A stretch of 28,560 nucleotides of DNA from the NCBI GenBank assembly GCA_030598625.1, contig JAUVPO010000002.1:1-28560 (forward strand). Direction: 5' to 3'. The notes below the pieces were generated by a model, which worked only from the letters and a program-made list of their open reading frames with translations, was not told the origin of the DNA and searched no databases. Shown one piece after another: positions 7,430 to 15,671 of this stretch. The position numbers were made by a program, and so were the translations under genes. Every line of letters begins with the position of its first letter. Positions within the stretch are counted from its first letter, which is position 1. The DNA is from Deferribacteres bacterium. GTDB taxonomy: Bacteria > Nitrospirota > Thermodesulfovibrionia > UBA6902.

Positions 7430-8786
7430 AGAGCGTTTTTTAAGAATAATTCTGGCGGGCATGGCGTTGATTTCACCAGTTAAAGAGGCGGGGTCACAGC
7501 CACTGTCATCCGGGGACCCCTTAACCGGGTTTACTACCTCTGATGAATATATGACCCATATCAAGGGGGAGACAAGTTGTATTGGCGGACAGTGTCACGC
7601 ACAATTTACTGTTGAAGAAAACAGGTTCGGGCATGAACCTGCTGATAACGGAGATTGCCGGGCGTGCCACATTGCAGAGGAGTATCCCAATAAATACGGC
7701 TTAGAGCCGGATCAAAGTATTGCCTGTTACCGCTGTCATCGTAATATAGAAAGGAAAGTTCGATCAAGTCGATTTGTTCATGGTCCCATAAAAAGCGGTG
7801 ATTGTACATCCTGTCATGATCCTCACGGGTCTGGAAGGGAATTCCTTCTCAGGACTTCTTACGGAAATATGTGCTCATTGTGCCATAACCTGCCGGGTTT
7901 CTTTGACGGAGAATTTACACATCAACCCGTGAAAGACGGCAATTGCGGACTCTGTCATGACCCGCATGCCTCGGATTACGAATCCAGGCTTACGGATGTC
8001 GGGGCCAATCTCTGTATAGTCTGTCATGAGGACATGGTGGAGGGCATGACCGGCGGCTATGTTCACGACCCCCTGGTAAAATCCGGGTGCACGGATTGTC
8101 ACGACCCCCATTCGGGGAATAATGTGTTGCGACTAAAAGATTCAACCGGACAGATCTGTTTTAGGTGCCATGAGGAGAAAAGGAATGAGATTGATCAGTA
8201 CGTGCTGAAGCATGAACCTGCGGTTAAAGGACAATGCACTTCATGTCACTCGCCGCATTTTTCAAAGAACCAGTATCTGCTGGTTGACAGGATCGATGAT
8301 CTTTGTTATAGCTGTCATAAAGACAACAGGGTCTGGAGAGAAAGACGTTTTCAACACGGTCCTGTGGCGCAGGGCAATTGCCTTGCTTGTCACAATCCGC
8401 ATGGCTCTGATAATGCGTATATTCTGCGCATGGCTTTCCCGCACAGGTTTTATGCTCCTTACGAAAAAGGGATATACAGTCTTTGTTTCCTCTGTCATAA
8501 GGAAGCATTGGCGACCGTGGAAAAAACTGAAACAGTAACGAATTTCAGAAACGGTGAAGTTAACCTTCATAGACTGCATGTGAATCGGAAAAAGGGGAGG
8601 ACATGCCGCGCATGCCATGACGTGCACGCTTCCGATCAGGAAGATCATTTGCGTGAGAAGTTTCCGTTTGGCAGTGTCGATATCCCATTATACTATGTTA
8701 AAACAGAGACCGGCGGCAGGTGCATTCCGGGCTGTCATAAGGAAAGAGGTTATGACAGGTTCAATATGGTGGAAAATATTAAATAG
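7422..8786 (+). CDS. Multiheme c-type cytochrome, doubled-CXXCH type
   Basis: 454 residues with an N-terminal signal (about 1-25). I count 13 canonical CXXCH heme sites, with first cysteines at 79, 102, 128, 151, 175, 198, 223, 246, 272, 295, 320, 355 and 395. Two wider ones flank them: CIGGQCH at 53-59 (CX4CH) and CIPGCH at 434-439 (CX3CH). Most sites come in pairs about 23 residues apart in the doubled-CXXCH pattern: a first site followed by DPH or NPH, then a G-x-LCxxCH second site. Such proteins carry electrons in the periplasm or at the cell surface. The upstream overlapping gene encodes a cysteine-less thioredoxin-fold/TPR protein. No cytochrome maturation genes lie in the window. Redox partners are unknown. 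ATG 7422 is inside the previous gene. Confidence 0.93.
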   Translation: MNRERFLRIILAGMALISPVKEAGSQPLSSGDPLTGFTTSDEYMTHIKGETSCIGGQCHAQFTVEENRFGHEPADNGDCRACHIAEEYPNKYGLEPDQSIACYRCHRNIERKVRSSRFVHGPIKSGDCTSCHDPHGSGREFLLRTSYGNMCSLCHNLPGFFDGEFTHQPVKDGNCGLCHDPHASDYESRLTDVGANLCIVCHEDMVEGMTGGYVHDPLVKSGCTDCHDPHSGNNVLRLKDSTGQICFRCHEEKRNEIDQYVLKHEPAVKGQCTSCHSPHFSKNQYLLVDRIDDLCYSCHKDNRVWRERRFQHGPVAQGNCLACHNPHGSDNAYILRMAFPHRFYAPYEKGIYSLCFLCHKEALATVEKTETVTNFRNGEVNLHRLHVNRKKGRTCRACHDVHASDQEDHLREKFPFGSVDIPLYYVKTETGGRCIPGCHKERGYDRFNMVENIK

Positions 8787-8840
8787 AGTCCGTGTTCTAT
8801 TCATTAAGAGCTGCTAAACCTCAATTCCTAATATTTTTGG

Positions 8841-8846
8841 TATACT
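8841..8846 (+). promoter_or_regulatory. Possible -10 box of the second PilZ gene
   Basis: TATACT lies 27 nt upstream of the ATG at 8874, in the 87-nt gap after the cytochrome gene. I see no convincing -35 hexamer at the right distance, so transcription may instead run through from the cytochrome unit. Confidence 0.22.
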
Positions 8847-8873
8847 AAAGAAAGATGCTATAAAGGGCGGGAA

Positions 8874-9200
8874 ATGGATAACAGGCGTTGTAAAAGAAAA
8901 ATTGATAACCTGGAAGCTGAGATTGTTACAGACGAAATATGTTATTCGGGAATTATATTGAATTTATCGGAGAACGGTTTGTACATGGTAACAGCCACGA
9001 AGTATAGTGTGGATGATATCAAGCCTTCAAAAGTACTTAAAATGAAGTGCCGCCTTCCGTCGGGTGATCTACTGAACATGAATTGTGAAGTAAAATGGTT
9101 TAGGACAAAAAATTCTCCATATGGAGTTACCTTCAGTATGGGTATGGAGATTATAGACCCGCCTGTACAATACAGGGAGTTTCTGAAAACTCTGCAATAA
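8874..9200 (+). CDS. PilZ domain protein (single domain)
   Basis: 108 residues made of one PilZ domain. RRCKR at 4-8 supplies the RxxxR arginines and NLSENG at 30-35 supplies the N-x-S-x-x-G motif that together bind c-di-GMP in this family; here too Asn replaces the usual Asp. The remaining beta strands (VLKMKCRLP, MNCEVKWF, YGVTFSMGMEI) follow the PilZ barrel. A purine-rich GGGCGGG lies just upstream of ATG 8874. It is the second stand-alone PilZ protein in the window and shares the N-for-D change with the one at 521. It converges with the pseudoprotease gene with only 4 nt between stops. The target is unknown. Confidence 0.82.
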   Translation: MDNRRCKRKIDNLEAEIVTDEICYSGIILNLSENGLYMVTATKYSVDDIKPSKVLKMKCRLPSGDLLNMNCEVKWFRTKNSPYGVTFSMGMEIIDPPVQYREFLKTLQ

Positions 9201-9204
9201 TTTG

Positions 9205-10146
9205 TTACATTATCTTTCTTAACCTGATATAAAGCCACTGAATAAACGATATGACTAATACAATTACAAAGATAATGGCCATGATTTTTGGAAATCCCAT
9301 AGTATATAAAATGATAAAAGTGTTGATAGCTGCTGTTTTCAGCCGCGCAACAAACCACTTAAAAAAGACTTTTGATCCCGGAGGATGGAGATGCTCTATC
9401 TTTTCGGGCTTCGAAAGGAAAGCTTCAATTGAGCTTATGGTAACTGCATTGCGGTTTTGATCATCATGATACAGAATAAAATCGGTATCCTGGTTTTGAG
9501 AAATTTCTGTAGTTGTTATCCCGATAATTTTTTCCGACATATTTAATACGGGGCCGTCTTTACTTGCTTTAAAGGACAATATTGGAGATGTGACCTGAAT
9601 TTGAATAAGTTCCGGATACTCCCCAATAACGCCGGTAGAACTGATTAAACCTTCTGAAACGGTTTTTCCCGAATTGGGTGACTTGCCGATTATGACAACT
9701 CTTTCGCCATATTTTGCTTCATAACCAAGGTCCAGTTCCAGAGGGCTTTCATCAATTGCCTTGACCCGGATCAATGCAAGGTCGGCATCTTTGTCACGCT
9801 TGATGATGGCAACATTATCGTAATGATTATATTCACTGTATACCTCCGCGGAGTATGCATCCTTTATGGCGCCTTCATTTGTAATAATCAGTCCTTCCCG
9901 GTCAATAAAGAAACCGCTTCTCCTCCTGATTTCAGCGCCTGTAATGTCATAGACAACGATCATTACTACTGCGGGACTGACTTTTTCCACTTTTAGCCGT
10001 AGTTCTTCAATAGAGGCATTCAAGTCCCTGAAAGCGGACATATCGGAAATATTGTTGCAGTGTGAAACGCGGGCGGACATCAGTGACCAAAAAGCTATTA
10101 ACGCGATCATTATAAATCCGCGGACGGCATTCTTGATGTGACTCAT
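9205..10146 (-). CDS. Membrane-anchored HtrA-like pseudoprotease (trypsin fold)
   Basis: 313 residues. It has an N-terminal hydrophobic segment (about 8-30), a trypsin-like domain (about 50-245) and a C-terminal membrane helix (about 285-307) with a basic end; there is no PDZ domain. The fold is recognisable from the HtrA landmarks: SGFFIDREGLIITN, DADLALIRV, GERVVIIG, GLISSTGVIGE and the DGPVLN loop. The catalytic set is broken: the TN-x-H position is glycine (G92 in TNEGA), the GNSGGP motif reads ASKDGP (194-199) with lysine at the serine position, and only the Asp (D122) remains. It is therefore probably a binding or sensing protein. It lies 47 nt after the ClC gene and likely is the last gene of the same operon. 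Confidence 0.75.
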   Translation of the reverse strand: MSHIKNAVRGFIMIALIAFWSLMSARVSHCNNISDMSAFRDLNASIEELRLKVEKVSPAVVMIVVYDITGAEIRRRSGFFIDREGLIITNEGAIKDAYSAEVYSEYNHYDNVAIIKRDKDADLALIRVKAIDESPLELDLGYEAKYGERVVIIGKSPNSGKTVSEGLISSTGVIGEYPELIQIQVTSPILSFKASKDGPVLNMSEKIIGITTTEISQNQDTDFILYHDDQNRNAVTISSIEAFLSKPEKIEHLHPPGSKVFFKWFVARLKTAAINTFIILYTMGFPKIMAIIFVIVLVISFIQWLYIRLRKIM

Positions 10147-10193
10147 GTGTTTATATTGCGACCTCTTTCATTGCGGGTTCCATCGGTAAGCTA

Positions 10194-11573
10194 TTATCGG
10201 GTCTTGAACTTATTTCGGATCTCTTGTATCTTTTTGAAAATTATCATGAGATTGCTTGTAATGCTTCTCGGCCTTGGTCGGATCTTTATTGATTCCAGTT
10301 GATCCATTTCCAAGCCTTTTTCTATTAAGATTGAAGGAGATTTAGTTATAGACAGTACCTGGCTCGGGTAAATGCTTCTGTGCCCGGTCATAATGAAACT
10401 TATAACACAGGCAACAGCGGCAAACGGGCCGATGGCCGGGCCGAATAGTTCAACGGCCATGATGCTTGCAGATATCGGGGTATTTGCCGCGCCGGCAAGC
10501 AGCGCAACCATTCCAATAGCTGAGAACATGGATATATCAAGCCCGAAAGTAGTGGCAAACGCATTTCCCGAAGTGGCTCCGATAAAAAATATGGGCGTTA
10601 CTACCCCTCCGCTTCCGCCGAAACTGAGGGTGATTGCGGTGAATAGGATTTTGCCCAGATTATAAAAAGGATTAACATAGTTCCCCTTTATTGTTTCATT
10701 AATTGTGTCAAGTCCAAGACCGAGGAACTTATCAGTGAATAAGACGAAGGATAATATTACCAATACTGAACCGCCTATAAAAGCCTTATATGGTTCCCAT
10801 ATTTTAAGTTTTTTGTTAATTGTTCCAAAGTATTTCATTGTCTCTATGAAAACAAGTGAACAGAGGCCAAAAAATATGCCACTGAGACAGACCTGTACAA
10901 ATAAAAGACCGCTGAATTCAGGGATAACATGCAGCGGCTGGTGAAAATATGCAATGCCTAAAACAGTTGATACCTGATAGCCGACTATCCCCGCGACAAA
11001 GGACGGCAAGAGGACATCATAAAGCAGACTTCCCACAAATAAAACCTCTACCCCGAATATGGCCCCTGCTATCGGTGTTCCAAAAACCGTTGCAAAACCC
11101 GCGCTAATACCGCATATAACCAATTTTTGTCTGTCTTTACTGTTGAATCTGAACAGAGACGCAAAGATGGAAGAAAGCCCTGCGCCAATTTGTGCGCAGG
11201 GTCCTTCCTTGCCTGCTGAGCCTCCTGATGCAATTGTTATAATGGTTGCAACGAGTTTGATGGGCACTACCATAGGGTTGATCTTGCCTGATCGCCTGTT
11301 AACGGCTTCGATTACTTTTTCTGTTCCGTGCCCCTCGGCTTCAGGGGCAAGATATTTTATAATAAGATTGCTCAGGAAAAACCCAACAGGCAGCAAAAGA
11401 AAGTAGTACTTGAACTGATTCGATAATTCTATGCTTTTATCGAGTCCTCTGAGAAATAGAGTGGTGGACGCGCCGACCATAATTCCTACAATCGAGGCAA
11501 GAAAAAACCACTTTATTATGCTGATGAATATTACCGATTCCTCTAAGATTCTTTTTCTCATCTTCTGAACCAT
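10194..11573 (-). CDS. ClC family chloride channel or H+/Cl- antiporter
   Basis: 459 residues, polytopic, no CBS domains. ClC signatures are present: EGHGTE (80-85) at the first selectivity segment (GSGIP position), GSAGKEGP (118-125) with the gating glutamate E123, and GGSGGVVTP (319-327) at the GxFxP position. E123 is kept, as in both channels and antiporters. Bacterial ClC proteins move chloride against protons and help in acid or osmotic stress. Its 5' end overlaps the OtsA-OtsB gene. ATG 11573 gives a 16-nt overlap, while the in-frame ATG 11561 gives a 4-nt ATGA overlap like those of its neighbours, so the latter may be the true start. Placement after trehalose genes suggests ion export coupled to solute build-up (inference). 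Confidence 0.92.
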   Translation of the reverse strand: MVQKMRKRILEESVIFISIIKWFFLASIVGIMVGASTTLFLRGLDKSIELSNQFKYYFLLLPVGFFLSNLIIKYLAPEAEGHGTEKVIEAVNRRSGKINPMVVPIKLVATIITIASGGSAGKEGPCAQIGAGLSSIFASLFRFNSKDRQKLVICGISAGFATVFGTPIAGAIFGVEVLFVGSLLYDVLLPSFVAGIVGYQVSTVLGIAYFHQPLHVIPEFSGLLFVQVCLSGIFFGLCSLVFIETMKYFGTINKKLKIWEPYKAFIGGSVLVILSFVLFTDKFLGLGLDTINETIKGNYVNPFYNLGKILFTAITLSFGGSGGVVTPIFFIGATSGNAFATTFGLDISMFSAIGMVALLAGAANTPISASIMAVELFGPAIGPFAAVACVISFIMTGHRSIYPSQVLSITKSPSILIEKGLEMDQLESIKIRPRPRSITSNLMIIFKKIQEIRNKFKTR

Positions 11574-13774
11574 TGCAGGAGTTTTTTTACTTCTTCCTGT
11601 GTCTCAAGATAGTAGTCTGCCTCATTGCTCTTGCCGACAGAAATTCTTATGCCCCGGCCTTTAATCACTTTAAACGCGTCTTCATCCGTGATATCATCTC
11701 CGATATAAACCGGGGTCCTGCTTTCACCGAAATGTTTCCATATCCACCTGACGGCATCGCCTTTGTTCCACATTCCATGAGGTCTTATTTCGAAAACTTT
11801 TTTGCCTGATGTAATCCTGAATAAGCCCTTGTAGCTGTCCGCGATTGACCAAAAAATATTGAGCATCTTGCATATGTCCTCAGAAGCTACCATCCTGAAG
11901 TGTATACTTGATGTAATGCCTTTGTCTTCTACAATTACCCCTTTTATGGGCAAGAGAGCATCCTTCAACTCCCTGACTATTTTATCCATTGTTTGCATGC
12001 TTTTTGATCCCCTGTTTTCCAATACTGTATTGTTTCCGTCCCATATCTCGGCGCCGTGATTGCCTGCGTATATCAGGTTGTTAATCTTGAAAATATCCAT
12101 GATATTTTCAAGCGATCTGCCGGTTATAATTGCTACAGGCATAATTTCTTTTAATTTTACGATCAGGGAAAGCATGTCCCCGGAAAGAATGGCCTTGTCC
12201 GGTGATTCAACAATCGGTGTTAAAGTGCCGTCATAATCGAGAAAGAGAAAAAAATCGTCTGCGGGGATTTCTTCTATATGGTCAAAAAGGTACTCGCATT
12301 TTTGGGTATGATTTGATTGCAGGGCTGCGATTTCACGAATAATATCCGATATCCACCTGTAAATATCCTTTTCTTTTACCTGCCTGCGCAGGGTGTTTAT
12401 CCTGCACATCTTTTCGTCTTCAGGCATGTCCAGGACCGATTTTATGCATTCGGAAAATTCTTCAATATCATATGGATTAACCAGAATAGCTCCTTCAAGT
12501 TCTTCAGCCGCACCCGCAAATTCACTTAACAACAATACACCTTTTTTATTTACCTGTGCAGCGATAAACTCTTTGGCAACGAGGTTCATCCCGTCATAAA
12601 TTGAACTGATTATGGCAATATCCGCCATTCTATAGTAAGCGGCAAGGTCCTCATGCTCGGACTTAGTATCTCTATATACAATCGGATTCCATCCCTCCAT
12701 GGAATATTTTTTGTTTATTTTCCTTACGAGTCCTTCCACTGTCGCCTTATAACTGATGTACGGTTCCTTCATCCTGGTGGGCACCGCAATCTGGATAAAA
12801 GTAAATTTCCCTTTATATTCGGGATAGCTGTGGAAAAACAGGTCAATCGCCTGAAATCTCTTTATCAGTCCTGTTGTGTACTCGAGCCTGTCAACGCCTA
12901 TGCCGATATATCTCTGTGCAAGCGAATATCTTTTTTTGAATTTTTGCACGGCATTGGTCGTCTTTGGGGAAGAAGCCAGGGAATTGAATTTTTCATAATC
13001 AACGCTTATCGGGAACGCCTTTAATTTTGTTACATGTCCTTTGTAGGTTATGGTCTCATTTTTGTAATCGATTTCCGCCTCATCAATGGATTCTCTTATG
13101 CATTCCATAAAGTTGTGTACAAACAGCTGTATCTGAAATCCGATCAGGTCATTATTCAACAGCGCTTCAAAAATCTCCCTTGACTGGGGGCATATTCTAA
13201 AGACACTGTAATTGGGCCATGGTATATGCCAGAAGTGGGCGATAGTGAGTCCGGGATTTTTACCTTTCAGTATTTCAGGGACAAGGCAGAGATGATAGTC
13301 CTGTATCCAGACAATGGATTTTTCAGTCGCTTCCTCGATAATAGCGCTCGAAAAAGCTGCGTTTGCCTTTTTATAATCATCCCAGTATTTTTTCCTGAAA
13401 TATATGCGGTCTAATGCTATATGGCACAAAGGCCATAAAACATGATTGGAATATCCATGATAATAGTTATTTACTTCTTCAGGGGTAAGCCAAACCCTTT
13501 TCAGGGTATATGAAGGCTTGTTCGGGGGGACTGCTACGCGATTTTTATCATCAACATTGTCTTTGTCTTCACTTCCGCTCCCCCAGGCGACCCATGTCCC
13601 CCCTATTGCCCTCATTGCCTCGTCTAATGATGAAGTAAGGCCTCCCGTAGGTTTTTCAACTTTTGTGCTGGACCCTGCTTTTTTGTGCAGATAAGGTTCT
13701 CTGTTGGAGACAATGATAAGAGATTTTTCTGAGAGAGATTCTTCAATAAATGCCCTGAATCTTTTGCCTCTCAT
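11558..13774 (-). CDS. otsAB: Fused trehalose-6-phosphate synthase / phosphatase (OtsA-OtsB)
   Basis: 738 residues with two enzymes in one chain. Residues about 15-485 are a GT20 glycosyltransferase that joins glucose from a nucleotide sugar to glucose-6-phosphate: VSNREPY (22-28), GGTWVAWGSG, WIQDYHL (156-162), GVDRLEY (293-299) and DGMNLVAKEF (394-403). Residues about 505-738 are a HAD phosphatase that makes free trehalose: FLDYDGTLTP with D513/D515, IITGRS (549-554) and GDDITDEDAF (692-701). SNREPY rather than SNRLP marks a branch distant from E. coli OtsA. The DRLDY[ST]KG motif reads DRLEYTTG, so the lysine that contacts the sugar-nucleotide phosphate in E. coli OtsA (K267) is Thr301 here. 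The gene starts within the TreT stop (ATGA overlap). Confidence 0.93.
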   Translation of the reverse strand: MRGKRFRAFIEESLSEKSLIIVSNREPYLHKKAGSSTKVEKPTGGLTSSLDEAMRAIGGTWVAWGSGSEDKDNVDDKNRVAVPPNKPSYTLKRVWLTPEEVNNYYHGYSNHVLWPLCHIALDRIYFRKKYWDDYKKANAAFSSAIIEEATEKSIVWIQDYHLCLVPEILKGKNPGLTIAHFWHIPWPNYSVFRICPQSREIFEALLNNDLIGFQIQLFVHNFMECIRESIDEAEIDYKNETITYKGHVTKLKAFPISVDYEKFNSLASSPKTTNAVQKFKKRYSLAQRYIGIGVDRLEYTTGLIKRFQAIDLFFHSYPEYKGKFTFIQIAVPTRMKEPYISYKATVEGLVRKINKKYSMEGWNPIVYRDTKSEHEDLAAYYRMADIAIISSIYDGMNLVAKEFIAAQVNKKGVLLLSEFAGAAEELEGAILVNPYDIEEFSECIKSVLDMPEDEKMCRINTLRRQVKEKDIYRWISDIIREIAALQSNHTQKCEYLFDHIEEIPADDFFLFLDYDGTLTPIVESPDKAILSGDMLSLIVKLKEIMPVAIITGRSLENIMDIFKINNLIYAGNHGAEIWDGNNTVLENRGSKSMQTMDKIVRELKDALLPIKGVIVEDKGITSSIHFRMVASEDICKMLNIFWSIADSYKGLFRITSGKKVFEIRPHGMWNKGDAVRWIWKHFGESRTPVYIGDDITDEDAFKVIKGRGIRISVGKSNEADYYLETQEEVKKLLQWFRR

Positions 13775-15000
13775 AGTTCAATCACATTCTTGCCTCTATG
13801 TTTGGTGCAATACCAGAGAGACAGATAATCTCTGATCTGTCTTGTTAAAAGGAAATTGTTTCTGACATAATCTTTACCTCTTTGTCCCATTCGCCTGGCC
13901 ATGTCGGGGTCGTTAAGAAACTGTCTGATTCTGAAGGCCGCCCCCTCAACCGAATAAACAACAAATCCCGTAACACCGTGGACTATTTGGAGTGGAATTC
14001 CTCCGACAGCTCCCCCGATTACAGGTTTTTCCTTCCACATGGCTTCGGAAACAGTAAGGCCGAATCCTTCTTTTATGGATTTCTGCAAAATTACATCGGA
14101 GAGCCTTTGCAGGGCATTTATCACTAAGTGGCTGTCTGCAGGCAATAAAAGGATCAGTATATCAGGGTCATTGCCTGCATACTCTTTTACTTCGTTGAGT
14201 ATCGCCTCTCCTTCAGGATCGTCAGTTGCCGGGCTTCCAGCCAGAATCAGCCTGCAATCATTATATTTTTTTACAATTTTATATGCGTTAATAACTCCGA
14301 TCGGATCTTTAAATCTATCAAATCTCGATACTTGCAATATTATAGGCTTGTCGCGTGGTATATTGAATTTATCACTGACCGCGTTTATTTCCCTCTTTGT
14401 CAAGTCCCTGTTTTTATCACTCAGCGGATCTATGGATGGAGTTACTATGAATTCATCTATCGGCAGTGACTTTGCAAATTTCGCTACTGAAAAGATGGCA
14501 GCGTCGTAACGCACTATGAATTTTTCTAGATGATCCCATACTCCAGTTGCCGGATGCCCTACGTCTATATGGCATCTCCACAACCAGACGTTCTTCCTGG
14601 ATTTGGGGGGACGTTTCCTGAAATCTATCAGCGCCGCCGGCTGGGGATCGTGTATGAGTACGGCATCGGCATCGAGGTTAAGCCTTTTTATGTTTTTTTT
14701 GTTGACTTCATAATAATATTCCCACATTTCATCTGTAAACCTCTCGGGATTTCCCTGCAAGGCATTGTGGGTCTTTTTTGTTATGTCAAAAAATTTCGCA
14801 TCTCCCTCTAATACTTCCCAGCGTGTGTCGATTCCGAGACCATTCAACAGGGGGACCATTCGCTGCAGTATCTCGGCTACCCCGCCTCCTTCACGCGTGG
14901 AGTTTATATGAAGGAATGAATTCCCCTTTAATTTTTCGCAGAGTTTCTGGATTAATAACAGATCCCCTTTTGGCGCAATGCCTGAATATTTCCTGATCAA
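13771..15000 (-). CDS. treT: Trehalose synthase, TreT type (GT4 glycosyltransferase)
   Basis: 409 residues, GT-B fold, GT4 family. TreT makes trehalose in one step from NDP-glucose and glucose. Family marks are STREGGGVAEIL (34-45), LIHDPQPAAL (115-124), VWLWRCHIDVGHP (138-150), VSRFDRFKDP (224-233) and the EX7E retaining-transferase motif E311-GFGLTVS-E319. The start is a TTG at 15000 that overlaps the previous stop as TTGA; AAGGAG lies 7-8 nt upstream and supports it. The stop overlaps the OtsA-OtsB start by 4 nt. Having a one-step trehalose synthase directly coupled to a two-step one is unusual and suggests use of different donors or growth states. A related GT4 specificity cannot be fully excluded. 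Confidence 0.88.
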   Translation of the reverse strand: MIRKYSGIAPKGDLLLIQKLCEKLKGNSFLHINSTREGGGVAEILQRMVPLLNGLGIDTRWEVLEGDAKFFDITKKTHNALQGNPERFTDEMWEYYYEVNKKNIKRLNLDADAVLIHDPQPAALIDFRKRPPKSRKNVWLWRCHIDVGHPATGVWDHLEKFIVRYDAAIFSVAKFAKSLPIDEFIVTPSIDPLSDKNRDLTKREINAVSDKFNIPRDKPIILQVSRFDRFKDPIGVINAYKIVKKYNDCRLILAGSPATDDPEGEAILNEVKEYAGNDPDILILLLPADSHLVINALQRLSDVILQKSIKEGFGLTVSEAMWKEKPVIGGAVGGIPLQIVHGVTGFVVYSVEGAAFRIRQFLNDPDMARRMGQRGKDYVRNNFLLTRQIRDYLSLWYCTKHRGKNVIEL

Positions 15001-15671
15001 TCTTCCACTCCTTCCATATCTGCCCGTACATATTCTTCCACTACTTCCCTGATGTGTTCTCTTATTCTTTCCGTGCTGTGCATGAACGGGTCAATCGCCC
15101 TGATTTTATCGGCAAGCTTTTTCCTTCCAAGTGTGTGTTCGATCCATCTTGAAAAATCATCAACTATTCCTTCACCGAGGCGCACCCTTGAATCATAAAA
15201 ATGATAATATATGCTGCCTTCATCTATATGACCTATGGCGACAAGGAATTCCGCAAGGTTCTTGGTTTTTACACCTACGGGAAAGACAAAGCTGATGGTT
15301 TCATTAAAGTAAAATTCATCACCGGTTACAACATCGTGAGGCTCGGGGAATTCGCTCAAATGCTCGTCGATTACCCTTGTTAATTCTTTTCGGACATGAT
15401 TTACCGACTTGCAGGAATAAGGATCAATACTTGATAAACGCTCTGCCAAGGCCCTTTGTTCAAGACTCTCTCCAGCCCACTGTGCAAAGTCGTTCGTGTA
15501 TTCAAGCATATGCCCTTTTAAAAAATACTGATAAATATGGTGAAATATGCTTTCGTCCCCGACCTGTGAAATCAACATCCTTAGTTCACGAAGATTCACC
15601 GCCTTTTGGCCCGTTGACTTAACGATGCTTACACACTGCTTGAATTCAAAAGGTTCTATTATGTCTTCCAA
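14997..15671 (-). CDS. DUF5752-like protein with an internal duplication
   Basis: 224 soluble residues without signal or membrane segments. Two halves (about 8-105 and 119-215) align with each other along their length: F-x-F and a short strand, a (K/N)LRE-FL helix, ESIFHHIYQYF versus GSIYYHFYDSR, NDFAQWAGESL versus DDFSRWIEHTL, RALAERLSSIDPY versus KKLADKIRAIDPF, then a charged final helix. This is a clear tandem duplication. I recall such proteins beside trehalose glycosyltransferases under the label DUF5752, but cannot confirm the number. Start is TTG 15671, with GAGAGGA 7 nt upstream, inside the end of mscS (13-nt overlap); the stop overlaps TreT. Invariant position suggests it assists or controls TreT; no function is established. 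Confidence 0.75.
   Translation of the reverse strand: MEDIIEPFEFKQCVSIVKSTGQKAVNLRELRMLISQVGDESIFHHIYQYFLKGHMLEYTNDFAQWAGESLEQRALAERLSSIDPYSCKSVNHVRKELTRVIDEHLSEFPEPHDVVTGDEFYFNETISFVFPVGVKTKNLAEFLVAIGHIDEGSIYYHFYDSRVRLGEGIVDDFSRWIEHTLGRKKLADKIRAIDPFMHSTERIREHIREVVEEYVRADMEGVED

Noticed and set aside
8212..8648. Long alternative frames on both strands within the cytochrome gene
   Set aside because: They arise from the strong codon bias around repeated CXXCH motifs; the cytochrome frame explains the sequence fully.
9201..9204. Terminator between the converging PilZ and pseudoprotease genes
   Set aside because: Only 4 nt separate the stops and no hairpin is visible around them.
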